A DNA stretch of 64,000 bases from Kitasatospora viridis. GTDB lineage: Bacteria > Actinomycetota > Actinomycetes > Streptomycetales > Streptomycetaceae. Where the stretch lies: the NCBI RefSeq assembly GCF_007829815.1, contig NZ_VIWT01000009.1, forward strand, positions 1 to 64,000, given 5' to 3'. The position numbers and the translations under genes were made by a program. Under the pieces are notes generated by a model. It had not been told where the DNA came from, did not search any database, and saw nothing but the letters and a program-made list of their open reading frames with translations. Shown here piece by piece: positions 16,450 through 24,887 of this stretch. Position 1 is the stretch's first letter; each line of letters starts with the position of its first letter.

Positions 16450-16848
16450 GTGCACCCCTTCCGCAAGGCCGTCGAGGACCGCGACGAGCAGGCCATCGAG
16501 GCGACGCTCGCCGAGGGCGTCGTCTTCACCAGCCCCGTCGCGTTCAAGCCCTACCCCGGCAAGCCGATCACGGCCGCGATCCTGCGCGGCGTGCTGCGGG
16601 TCTTCGAGGACTTCCGCTACGAGCGCGAGATCGCCGACCCGGGCGGGCGCGACCACGCCCTCCTGTTCACCGCGACGGTCGGCGGCCGGCGGATCCACGG
16701 CTGCGACTTCCTGCACTTCGACGAGGCCGGCCTGATCGACGAGCTGACCGTGATGGTCCGTCCGCTCTCCGCCGCGCAGGCGCTCGCCGAGGCGATGGGC
16801 GCCCAGTTCGAGCGGATCGCGAACGAGGCCGCCGCCCACGGAGGGTGA
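16450..16848 (+). CDS. SnoaL/NTF2-like protein
   Basis: 132 residues from GTG 16450, which has GTGGAG about 8 nt upstream; an open frame continues 45 bp further but runs through the palindromic operator. The sequence begins HPFRKAVEDRDEQAIEATLAE, has a strand-rich core with GRRIHGCDFLHFDEAGLIDEL, and ends in a helix. This is a cone-shaped NTF2-like fold of unknown ligand. It stands alone, so its regulator is not obvious; a MarR- or TetR-type repressor elsewhere is possible. Confidence 0.7.
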   Translation: MHPFRKAVEDRDEQAIEATLAEGVVFTSPVAFKPYPGKPITAAILRGVLRVFEDFRYEREIADPGGRDHALLFTATVGGRRIHGCDFLHFDEAGLIDELTVMVRPLSAAQALAEAMGAQFERIANEAAAHGG

Positions 16849-16947
16849 CCAACCGTTCGGCGGCCGTCACGATGCGTGGCCACTGCGCTGCTGCCTACCG
16901 TGGCCAGGCCCGCAGCACGTCGGGCCCCACCCCCGAGGAGGTCGCAC

Positions 16948-18069
16948 GTGAGAGTCCACACCCGTCTCGCCGCCCTGGCCGCGCTGATAACAGCCGCCGG
17001 CGCCGCAGGCCTGGCCGCACCGTCGGCCGCCACCGCCCAGGACCCGTTCATCGGCCCGTTCGGCCAGGTCACGACGATCGCCTCGACCGTCCCCGGCAAC
17101 GGTGACCAGAACCCGTACGGCACCGTGCTGATCAAGCACGACGAGGGCGACCTGCGCAAGGGCGACGTGCTGGTGAGCAACTTCAACAACGCGGCGAACC
17201 TGCAGGGCACCGGCACCACCCTGGTGCAGGTGGCCCCCGACGGGACGGCCAGTCAGTTCGCCCAGATCGACCCGAACAACCTCCCGGGTCCGTGCCCCGG
17301 CGGCGTCGGCCTGACCACCGCGCTGACCGTGCTGCCCGGCGGCTGGGTGGTGGTCGGCTCGCTGCCCACCACCGACGGCAGCTCGGCCACCGCCTCGGCC
17401 GGCTGCCTGCTGGTGCTCGACAAGCACGGGCGGGTCCGCGAGACGCTGGCCGGCGACGGCATCAACGGGCCCTGGGACATGACCTCGGCCAGCCACGGCG
17501 ACCACACCGACCTGTACGTCACCAACGTGCTCAACAACACCCAGGCCGGCGGCGGCAACGAGGTCGACGAGGGCACCGTGCTGCGGATCTCGCTGCGCGA
17601 CGGCGTCGGTGACGAACCGCCACGGCGCGAGTCCACCACCGTGATCGGCTCCGGCTTCGGTGAGAAGACCGACCCGAGCGCGCTGGTCATCGGGCCGACC
17701 GGCGTCGCCCTCAACCACGACGGCACGCTCTACGTCGCCGACACCGTCGGCAACCGGATCACCGAGATCCGGCACGCCGACACCCGGCCGGACTCGGCCG
17801 GCACCGGCCGCGTGGTGACCTCCGGCGGCGACCTCAACGGACCGCTCGGCCTCGCCCGCACCCCCTGCGGCGACCTCCTCACGGTCAACTCGCTCGACGG
17901 GTTCATCGTGGAGACCACCCCGCACGGCGAGCAGGTGGCCAAGTTCCAGCTGGACAGCAGCGGCACCGGAGTCCCCGGCGCCGGCGCGCTGTTCGGCCTG
18001 GCCGTGGACGACAACAGCGGCGTCTACTTCGTGGACGACGCCGGCAACCAGCTGGACCTGTTCCACTGA
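16948..18069 (+). CDS. Secreted beta-propeller (NHL/SMP-30-like) protein
   Basis: 373 residues. Sec signal: RVHTRLAALAALITAAGAAG followed by an AxA site near ATAQD. The mature protein repeats propeller blades (LYVADTVGNRITEIRH, GLARTPCGDLLTVNSLDG, LFGLAVDDNSGVYFVDDAGN). Similar exported proteins in actinomycetes have no assigned enzyme activity. GTG 16948 follows GAGGAGG. Its transcript ends at the long hairpin at 18077-18127. Confidence 0.78.
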   Translation: MRVHTRLAALAALITAAGAAGLAAPSAATAQDPFIGPFGQVTTIASTVPGNGDQNPYGTVLIKHDEGDLRKGDVLVSNFNNAANLQGTGTTLVQVAPDGTASQFAQIDPNNLPGPCPGGVGLTTALTVLPGGWVVVGSLPTTDGSSATASAGCLLVLDKHGRVRETLAGDGINGPWDMTSASHGDHTDLYVTNVLNNTQAGGGNEVDEGTVLRISLRDGVGDEPPRRESTTVIGSGFGEKTDPSALVIGPTGVALNHDGTLYVADTVGNRITEIRHADTRPDSAGTGRVVTSGGDLNGPLGLARTPCGDLLTVNSLDGFIVETTPHGEQVAKFQLDSSGTGVPGAGALFGLAVDDNSGVYFVDDAGNQLDLFH

Positions 18070-18076
18070 GGCCGGC

Positions 18077-18127
18077 TCGGCCGAGGGGCGGGCGGTGCGT
18101 TCGGCGCACCGCCCGCCCCTCGGCCGA
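18077..18127. terminator. Bidirectional terminator hairpin
   Basis: Perfect 23-bp arms (18077-18099 and 18105-18127) with the loop TTCGG, between two convergent genes. Confidence 0.85.
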
Positions 18128-18131
18128 CCCG

Positions 18132-18995
18132 TCAGATCCCCGCGTAGTAGGCGTCCAGGGCGGCCTGGGCGCCCGTGCCGGTGGCGGTGGCGATCCGCTG
18201 CGCGCGGGCCGAGCGCAGGTCGCCGGCCACCGTGACGCGCGGGTGCTGGAGCTCCGGCGGGCAGTAGCCGTCGGGACCCGGGCGCAGGCCGGGCAGGGCG
18301 GCGGGCCGGGAGCCGGCGTTCAGGACGGCGGCGTCGGCCGTCAGGGTCAGTTCCTCGCCGGACGTGGTGGTGACCGCCGCGCTGACCCGGCCGTCCGGCG
18401 CGCGGCGCAGCCGGGCCGCTGCGGTGGGCACCAGGGTGACGCGCGGGTCCGGGCGCACCTCGTGCGTCTTGTACTCGTCCGCGGCCGGGTGAAGCACCGT
18501 CAGCCTGACGGCGTGTCCGGGGTGGGCGCGCAGGAAGGTGCCGAGCGGGCGGTCGGCGCCGAGCACCAGCAGCGCGGCGGCCGCCGGGGCGCCGCGCAGC
18601 GGGCGCACCGGGAAGTCCGCCCGGGCCCAGGGCGTCTCGGCCAGCGTCGCCGGCCGCACGCCGGTGGCGACCACGGCGTGCCCGGCGGTGAGCGCGGTGC
18701 CGTCCGCCAATCGGGCGGTGACCTGACGGTCGGTCGCTTCGAGCCCGACGACCTCGGTGCCGAGGCGCAGCGAGCAGAGCGCGGTGCGGCCCAACTGCCC
18801 CTCGACGGCCGCGGCGTACGCGGGGCCGCCGGCGAAGCCGAGCACGTTGTCGAGCACCGGGATCCCGCGCAGGCTCCCGCAGGGCTGCGCGGCCCGCTCG
18901 ACCAGCACCGAGCGCAGGCCCAGGCTGGCGGCCATCACGGCGGCGGCGCAGCCGGCCGGGCCGGCGCCGATGATCAGCAGATCGGTGTCGGACAC
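18132..18995 (-). CDS. Thioredoxin-reductase-like FAD flavoprotein lacking the redox CxxC
   Basis: 287 residues. LLIIGAGPAGCAAAVMAASLG is the FAD Rossmann motif and VTVAGDLRSARAQRIATATG the second FAD site, both as in thioredoxin reductases. The region where TrxR carries CAxC is replaced by LRGAPAAAALLVLGADRPLG, so there is no disulfide and the NADPH GxGxxA motif is altered. The protein is therefore not a conventional thioredoxin reductase. GTG 18995 is preceded by TATGCT at 19009-19004 (minus strand) with no Shine-Dalgarno site, suggesting a leaderless message. Confidence 0.8.
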   Translation of the reverse strand: MSDTDLLIIGAGPAGCAAAVMAASLGLRSVLVERAAQPCGSLRGIPVLDNVLGFAGGPAYAAAVEGQLGRTALCSLRLGTEVVGLEATDRQVTARLADGTALTAGHAVVATGVRPATLAETPWARADFPVRPLRGAPAAAALLVLGADRPLGTFLRAHPGHAVRLTVLHPAADEYKTHEVRPDPRVTLVPTAAARLRRAPDGRVSAAVTTTSGEELTLTADAAVLNAGSRPAALPGLRPGPDGYCPPELQHPRVTVAGDLRSARAQRIATATGTGAQAALDAYYAGI

Positions 18996-19203
18996 GGAGC
19001 AAGAGCATAGGCGCGGCGGGTACCGGGAAACAGACGGACGACCGGCCCCGGCGCGGTCCGGCCGCTGTCGGCCGGGCGGGGGACGATAGCGCAGGTGGAT
19101 GGGGCAACACGGGGTGGGGGATGCATAAAGGCGGCGTCAAGGTCGCGTAGCCTACGCCCTGCTGCCAGCCGGTGGCACCGACACGGAACGTCCGACAGGG
19201 GGC

Positions 19204-21165
19204 ATGGTGAGTTCGACGGGTGCGGCACCGTCAGCGAGGCGAACGAGATTGCGGGCATGGCTGCTCGAAGGCCTGTCCGACATGGCCAAGCAGTACCCGG
19301 GCCCGCACGCCGAGGCGCCGGTCGAGCACAAGGGCCAGCGCTGGTGGCGGGTGATGTGCCTGACCGGCCTCGACTACTTCTCCACCCTCGGCTACCAGCC
19401 CGGCATCGCGGCCCTCGCGGCCGGGCTGCTGTCGCCGATCGCCACCATCGTGCTGGTGCTGGTGACCCTGCTCGGCGCGCTGCCGGTCTACCGGCGGGTG
19501 GCCAAGGAGAGCCCGCACGGCGAGGGCTCGATCGCGATGCTGGAGCGGCTGCTGTCGTTCTGGCAGGGCAAGCTGTTCGTCCTGGCGCTGCTCGGCTTCG
19601 CGGCCACCGACTTCATGATCACGATCACCCTGTCGGCGGCCGACGCGACCGCCCACCTGGTGGAGAACCCGCACCTGCACAGCACCCTGGCGGGCAAGCA
19701 GGTGCTCATCACGCTGCTGCTCGTCGCGCTGCTCGGCGGCGTCTTCCTCAAGGGCTTCAGCGAGGCGATCGGCCTGGCCGTCTACCTGGTCGGGCTCTAC
19801 CTGGCGCTCAACGTGGTCGTCGTGGTGGACGGGATCTGGAAGGTGATCCAGTCCCCGCAGCTGGTCACCGACTGGTCGAACGCGCTCACCGCCGAGCACG
19901 GCAACCCGATCGTGATGATCGGCGTGGCCCTGGTGGTCTTCCCGAAGCTGGCGCTCGGCCTGTCCGGCTTCGAGACCGGCGTGGCCGTGATGCCGCACAT
20001 CGAGGGCGACCCCGAGGACACCGAGGACCGGCCGACCGGCCGGATCCGCGGCGCGCGCAAGCTGCTCACCACCGCCGCCGTGATCATGAGCGTCTTCCTG
20101 ATCACCACCAGCTTCATCACCACCGTGCTGATCCCCAAGGCCGACTTCCAGAACGGCGGGCCCGCCAACGGCCGCGCCCTGGCCTACCTAGCCCACCAGA
20201 ACCTGGGCGGCACCTTCGGCAGCATCTACGACCTGTCCACCATCGCGATCCTCTGGTTCGCCGGCGCCTCGGCGATGGCCGGCATGCTCAACCTGCTGCC
20301 CCGCTACCTGCCCCGCTACGGCATGGCGCCGCACTGGGCCCGGGCGGTGCGGCCGATGGTGATCGTGCTGACGCTGATCGGCTTCCTGGTCACCTGGCTC
20401 TTCGACGCGAACGTGGACAAGCAGGGCGGCGCCTACGCGACCGGCGTGCTGGTGCTGATCTCCTCCGCCGCCGTCGCCGTCACCATCGCCGCCCACAAGG
20501 CCGGGCAGCGCAAGGCGACCATCGGCTTCGCGGCGATCGCGGCGGTCTTCCTCTACACCACGGCCATCAACGTGGCCGAGCGCCCGGACGGCGTGAAGAT
20601 CGGCGCCTGCTTCATCGCCGGCATCATCCTGGTCTCGCTGCTCTCCCGGGTGAAGCGGTCCTTCGAGCTGCGGGTCACCGACGTGGTGCTGGACCAGACC
20701 GCCGAGCGGTTCATCCGCGACTACACGCACCGCCCGATGCGGCTGATCGCCAACGAGCCGGACAACCGCAGCCTGGCCGAGTACCAGGAGAAGAAGCGGG
20801 AGATCCGCGAGCACCACGACGTCCCGTCCGAGGTGGACGTGGTCTTCGTCGAGGTGACGGTCCGCGACCCCTCCGAGTTCGAGTCGGAGCTGACCGTGCG
20901 CGGCGAGGTGCTGCACGACCGCTACCGGGTGCTCGCGCTGGAGAGCTCCAGCGTCCCGAACGCCCTGGCCGCGCTGCTGCTGACCATCCGGGACCGCACT
21001 GGCCAGCTCCCGCACATCTACTTCGAGTGGACCGAGGGCGGTCCGTTCAACCACCTGCTGCGGTTCTTCCTGTTCGGCCAGGGCGAGGTCGCCCCGGTCA
21101 CCCGCGAGGTGCTCCGCGAGGCCGAGCCGGACCGGGCCCGCCGCCCGCGCGTGCACGTCGGCTGA
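19204..21165 (+). CDS. APC-superfamily amino-acid permease
   Basis: 653 residues. About 12 membrane segments lie between residues 50 and 480, beginning VMCLTGLDYFSTLGYQPGIA, the unwound TM1 region typical of this actinobacterial APC group. A cytoplasmic C-terminal domain of about 170 residues follows (FELRVTDVVLDQTAERFIRD to the end), larger than in most permeases and possibly regulatory. ATG 19204 follows AGGGGG closely; GTG 19207 has better spacing. TAGCCT near 19149 may be the -10. Substrate unknown. Confidence 0.85.
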   Translation: MVSSTGAAPSARRTRLRAWLLEGLSDMAKQYPGPHAEAPVEHKGQRWWRVMCLTGLDYFSTLGYQPGIAALAAGLLSPIATIVLVLVTLLGALPVYRRVAKESPHGEGSIAMLERLLSFWQGKLFVLALLGFAATDFMITITLSAADATAHLVENPHLHSTLAGKQVLITLLLVALLGGVFLKGFSEAIGLAVYLVGLYLALNVVVVVDGIWKVIQSPQLVTDWSNALTAEHGNPIVMIGVALVVFPKLALGLSGFETGVAVMPHIEGDPEDTEDRPTGRIRGARKLLTTAAVIMSVFLITTSFITTVLIPKADFQNGGPANGRALAYLAHQNLGGTFGSIYDLSTIAILWFAGASAMAGMLNLLPRYLPRYGMAPHWARAVRPMVIVLTLIGFLVTWLFDANVDKQGGAYATGVLVLISSAAVAVTIAAHKAGQRKATIGFAAIAAVFLYTTAINVAERPDGVKIGACFIAGIILVSLLSRVKRSFELRVTDVVLDQTAERFIRDYTHRPMRLIANEPDNRSLAEYQEKKREIREHHDVPSEVDVVFVEVTVRDPSEFESELTVRGEVLHDRYRVLALESSSVPNALAALLLTIRDRTGQLPHIYFEWTEGGPFNHLLRFFLFGQGEVAPVTREVLREAEPDRARRPRVHVG

Positions 21166-21179
21166 CGAGTGGTCACCCG

Positions 21180-21209
21180 GGCCCCCGGTTCCCCGCGGAA
21201 CCGGGGGCC
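21180..21209. terminator. Bidirectional terminator hairpin
   Basis: Perfect 13-bp arms GGCCCCCGGTTCC (21180-21192) and GGAACCGGGGGCC (21197-21209) around CCGC, between the permease and the convergent heparin-lyase-like gene. Confidence 0.85.
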
Positions 21210-21221
21210 TGCGCGCGTCCC

Positions 21222-21971
21222 TCAGGAGCCGGCCGTCGCCGTGGCCAGGGTGGTGGCCATCACCGGGCTGGTGAAGGTGTTGCTCGCGGCGCCGTCGGAC
21301 TGGTGGTACGAACCCCACTTGAGGTAGTCGCCGGTGCCGTCGTAGGTCGTCCCGGTGAAGGTGCCCGAGCCGGTGGCGAAGGTCTGCTTGACGCCGTCGA
21401 ACCAGAAGTCGATGGTGCCGGCGGTGCGGTCCAGGTGGATCCGCAGCGCGTAGGAGTGCCACTTGTCGTTGCTGAACGGGGCGCTCCACAGGTCGTGCGA
21501 GGTGTGGTCGGTGTCCCACTCCTGGAGGCGGATCCGCCCGTTGCTCGCGTCCAGGTCGATCGGGTGGTTCGCGGTGCCGGTGCTCGGCTCGCACTTGAGC
21601 TGGAAGACGTAGCGGTCGTTGCCGTCGCCGATGTGCACCTTGGACGACCAGCCGAGGTAGAAGGTGCTGCCGGCCGTCAGCGCCGGGCCGCGGACCTCGC
21701 AGCGCTGCAGCCCGGCGGGCTGCTCGGCCTGCCACACCTTGCCCTTGGCGTCGCTCACCACGCCGAAGCTGCCCGGCGCGGCGCACTGCACGTCGGCGAA
21801 CGACGACGGCCCGGCGGTGGTGCTCGGTGTCCAGAGCACCTGGCCGGCCGAGGGCGAGGGAGCGGGCGCGGCCGCGTCACCGGCGGCCCCGGCCGTGCCG
21901 CAGGAGACCGCCAGGGCGGCGACGGCCACCGCCCCGAGGGCGTGCGTCAAGGGACGGGACGGTGAGGGCAA
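21222..21971 (-). CDS. Secreted heparin lyase I/polysaccharide-lyase-like protein
   Basis: 249 residues. The start is probably TTG 21971, which has AGGGAG 6 nt upstream; it gives a clean signal peptide (LTHALGAVAVAALAVSCGTAGAAG). The mature part is a jelly-roll: YLGWSSKVHIGDGNDRYVFQ, then LKCEPSTG, WHSYALRIHLDRTAGTIDFW and the C-terminal strands GDYLKWGSYHQ. This layout is that of the heparin-lyase-I/alginate-lyase group of polysaccharide lyases. Divergent from the collagenase gene, with a CebR-like box between them, suggesting coordinated control of two extracellular degradative enzymes. Confidence 0.75.
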   Translation of the reverse strand: MPSPSRPLTHALGAVAVAALAVSCGTAGAAGDAAAPAPSPSAGQVLWTPSTTAGPSSFADVQCAAPGSFGVVSDAKGKVWQAEQPAGLQRCEVRGPALTAGSTFYLGWSSKVHIGDGNDRYVFQLKCEPSTGTANHPIDLDASNGRIRLQEWDTDHTSHDLWSAPFSNDKWHSYALRIHLDRTAGTIDFWFDGVKQTFATGSGTFTGTTYDGTGDYLKWGSYHQSDGAASNTFTSPVMATTLATATAGS

Positions 21972-22084
21972 TCGGTGCTCCCTGGCTGGCTGAAACGGGG
22001 TCAGGTGCGCCAAGCATGCCAGCCGCGCGGGGCGGCGCAAGGCACCGGCGGATTTCGTGTCCCTTCGGGCAACCGGCAGGGGCG

Positions 22085-22098
22085 CGGGAGCGCTTCCA
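22085..22098. promoter_or_regulatory. CebR-like LacI-family operator
   Basis: CGGGAGCGCTTCCA matches the Streptomyces CebR box TGGGAGCGCTCCCA at 12 of 14 positions. It lies between the divergent lyase-like and collagenase genes. Confidence 0.5.
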
Positions 22099-22245
22099 CG
22101 GTCTGGACCAGTGCGGATGTTATGGCTCGACCGGCGAAGCTGGCATGTCCCTGGATATTCCCTGGGAGTTCACCGCGCTGGAAGTGTTCCCTCGCCGGAC
22201 ACGAGTACCGGCACCGAAGCCCCCCACGCCCTCATGAGGAGCTCG

Positions 22246-24756
22246 ATGCAACGCCGTCCCTTCTTCGGACACCTGGCGGCCGGTCTGACCGCCGCCGCCC
22301 TCTTCGCCGCCGGCTGCGGCACCGCACAGGCCGCGCCACCGGCGAGCGCACCACTGGTGGTCGGCCTGCCCGGCCACGACCCGGCCCACCCGCCGGCGCC
22401 CTACGCCCCCATGGGAGTCTCGACCGACGGCAGCGACCAGGACGCCGTCCAGGTCGGCCGGCTGACGCCGGCCCAGCTGCCGCCGCCACGCCCACTGGCA
22501 CACCGCACCGGCCAGGCCGCCCAGCCGCACCAGGCGGTGCGGGCCGCCGCCCAGTCCTGCACGCCCGCCGACTTCAGCAGCCGCAGCGGCGCCGCGCTCG
22601 CCGCCTACCTGGAGTCCTCGACCACCGACTGCGTGAACACCCTGTTCGCCGTCACCGGCAGCGCCGCCCACGGCGTGTTCCAGCAGAGCCAGGTGCTGCC
22701 CGTCGCCCAGGCCATGCAGCAGCTCGCCGCCGGATACCAGGGCGACGACTCCAGCGGCATCCAGCAGCTGGTGCTCTTCCTGCGCGCCGCCTACTACGTG
22801 CAGTTCAACGACGCGGCCGACGTCGGCTCCTACGACGCCTCGGTGACCTCGGCCGCCACGGCGGCGATGGACGCCTTCTTCGCCAACCCGCACTCGCAGG
22901 ACGTCACCGCGGGCAACGCCCCGATCCTCGGCGAGGCGGTCACCCTCACCGACAGCGCCGACACCGACGCGCACTACATCGGGCTCTACGAGCACCTCTA
23001 CCAGAGCTACAACAGCTCCTGGGACGCCGTCACGGGCATGGACAACGCGGTCTACAACGCCAACAGCGCGCTCTGGCGGGCCGTCAACAACCCGGCCTTC
23101 GTCTCCGCGGTCACCGCCGACCCCGGTGTGATCAAGACGCTGAACGGGTTCGTCCTCGGCCACCTGGACCTGCTCGGCGGGGACAACACCAACATGGTCT
23201 CCGGCGCGGGCCAGGACCTGGCCTCCTACATCCAGGTGCCGGCCCTGCGCTCCACCGTCCAGCCGCTGATGATCGGCATGCTCAACGCCTCCAAGCCGGC
23301 CGGGCCGACCGCCGCGCTCTGGGTGGCCGTCGCCCAGCAGAGCGCGGACTTCGACGCCGCGAACTGCGCCACCTACGGCACCTGCGACCTGCCGACCAAG
23401 CTGCGCGCCGCCGCCCTGCCGATCAGCCACACCTGCAGCCCGACCCTCACCGTCTCGGCCGAGTCGCTCGACCCGACCCAGCTCGCCGCGGTCTGCACCA
23501 GCCTGACCAACGAGGCCGCCTGGTTCCAGAAGCTGGTCAAGGCGACCGGCCCGATACCCGGCCAGACCATCACCGGCGAGAACATGGTGGTCTTCTCCAG
23601 CCGGCAGGACTACCAGGTCTACGCCCCGGCGATCTTCGGGATCGACACCGACAACGGCGGCCTCACCGTCACCGGCGAGCCCTCCCAGGCCGGCAACTCC
23701 TCCTACTCGGTGATGTACCAGGCGCCGTACGCGACCGACTTCCCCGCGGACATCTGGAACCTCAACCACGAGTTCACCCACTACCTGGACGCGGTCTACA
23801 ACACCCGCGGCGACTTCACCGCCGAGACCGCCGTGCCGGACGTCTGGTGGATCGAGGGCATCGCCGAGTACACCTCCTACACCTACCGGGGCGTGCCCGA
23901 CACCGAGGCGCTCACCGACGCGCCGCTGCACACCTACGCGCTGAGCACCCTCTTCCAGAACACCTACGAGAACAGCGACACCACCCGCACCTACCCGTGG
24001 GGCTACCTGGCGGTGCGCTACATGTGGGAGCGTCACCCCGACGTGATGGCCGCGATGCTGGGCCACTTCCGCACCGGTGACTACACCGGCGGGTACCAGG
24101 TCTACAACTCGCTCGGCACCCGCGACGACGCCGACTTCGCCTCCTGGCTGAACGGCCTCTCCGGCAGCGCCGCCGGCACCCCGAAGGCCGCCTTCACCCA
24201 GACGGTCACCGGCCTGACCGCCGCCTTCCACGACACCTCCACCGAGACCGGCGGCACCGCCAAGATCACCGGCTGGAAGTGGGCCTTCGGCGACGGCGCC
24301 ACCGCAACCAGCGCCAACCCCCAGCACGCCTACGCCAAGCCGGGCAGCTACACCGTCACCCTCACGGTGACCGACAGCAGCAAGCAGACGGCCACCACCT
24401 CCGCCACCGTCACGGTGACCGGCCCGGTCGCCTGCACCGGCGCCGACCCGCGCCTGCTCGGCCAGAACTGCGCGCGGACCGGCCAGTCGGCCGCCGCCGG
24501 CGGCCTGGACTACTTCTACCTCTACCTCCAGGCCGGCACCACCACCCTCAAGGTGACCACCAGCGCCGGCACCGGCAGCGCCTACCTCTACTACGACCCC
24601 ACCACCTGGGCCACCGGCACCAACCACACCGCGGCCTCCACCCACTCCGGCACCACCCAGACCCTCACCGTCACCAACACCACGGCCGGCTACCGGTACG
24701 TCAGCCTCTACGGGGCGACCGCCTTCTCCGGAGTCACCGTCAGCACCAGCTACTGA
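22246..24756 (+). CDS. Secreted M9-type collagenase with PKD and PPC domains
   Basis: 836 residues from ATG 22246 (GAGGAG 4 nt upstream; ATG 22234 is in frame). Signal: RRPFFGHLAAGLTAAALFAAGCG. A helical activator-like N-terminal half leads to the zinc motif HEFTH at residues 508-512, with Glu537 in WWIEGIAEY as the third ligand. This matches clostridial/Vibrio-type collagenases (M9). A PKD domain (about 646-736, with the WAFGDG and ATVTVTG elements) and a C-terminal PPC domain (DYFYLYLQAGTTTLKVTTS) follow; both usually bind collagen or calcium. Strong terminator downstream. Confidence 0.92.
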   Translation: MQRRPFFGHLAAGLTAAALFAAGCGTAQAAPPASAPLVVGLPGHDPAHPPAPYAPMGVSTDGSDQDAVQVGRLTPAQLPPPRPLAHRTGQAAQPHQAVRAAAQSCTPADFSSRSGAALAAYLESSTTDCVNTLFAVTGSAAHGVFQQSQVLPVAQAMQQLAAGYQGDDSSGIQQLVLFLRAAYYVQFNDAADVGSYDASVTSAATAAMDAFFANPHSQDVTAGNAPILGEAVTLTDSADTDAHYIGLYEHLYQSYNSSWDAVTGMDNAVYNANSALWRAVNNPAFVSAVTADPGVIKTLNGFVLGHLDLLGGDNTNMVSGAGQDLASYIQVPALRSTVQPLMIGMLNASKPAGPTAALWVAVAQQSADFDAANCATYGTCDLPTKLRAAALPISHTCSPTLTVSAESLDPTQLAAVCTSLTNEAAWFQKLVKATGPIPGQTITGENMVVFSSRQDYQVYAPAIFGIDTDNGGLTVTGEPSQAGNSSYSVMYQAPYATDFPADIWNLNHEFTHYLDAVYNTRGDFTAETAVPDVWWIEGIAEYTSYTYRGVPDTEALTDAPLHTYALSTLFQNTYENSDTTRTYPWGYLAVRYMWERHPDVMAAMLGHFRTGDYTGGYQVYNSLGTRDDADFASWLNGLSGSAAGTPKAAFTQTVTGLTAAFHDTSTETGGTAKITGWKWAFGDGATATSANPQHAYAKPGSYTVTLTVTDSSKQTATTSATVTVTGPVACTGADPRLLGQNCARTGQSAAAGGLDYFYLYLQAGTTTLKVTTSAGTGSAYLYYDPTTWATGTNHTAASTHSGTTQTLTVTNTTAGYRYVSLYGATAFSGVTVSTSY

Positions 24757-24772
24757 GCAACACCCCCGAACA

Positions 24773-24812
24773 CCACGGGGCGGGCGCTGCATGCGGCGCG
24801 CCCGCCCCGTGG
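24773..24812 (+). terminator. Terminator after the collagenase gene
   Basis: Perfect 15-bp arms CCACGGGGCGGGCGC (24773-24787) and GCGCCCGCCCCGTGG (24798-24812). Confidence 0.82.
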
Positions 24813-24887
24813 GCCCACTGGTTCCATCGAGTGAGCGGCCTACGTGTCTGCGGTCGATCCGGTCGGCCATCTCCCACGCTTGTCCGC

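Noticed and set aside
18132..18995. Thioredoxin reductase (trxB)
   Set aside because: The redox CxxC is absent, as described in the feature.
19010..19203. ydaO-type riboswitch before the APC permease
   Set aside because: I could not find the conserved ydaO core elements in this leader; a structure search would be needed to reopen it.
22120..24870. A 916-codon minus-strand frame opposite the collagenase gene
   Set aside because: Gly/Val-rich shadow with no motif; the plus strand encodes a complete M9 collagenase.
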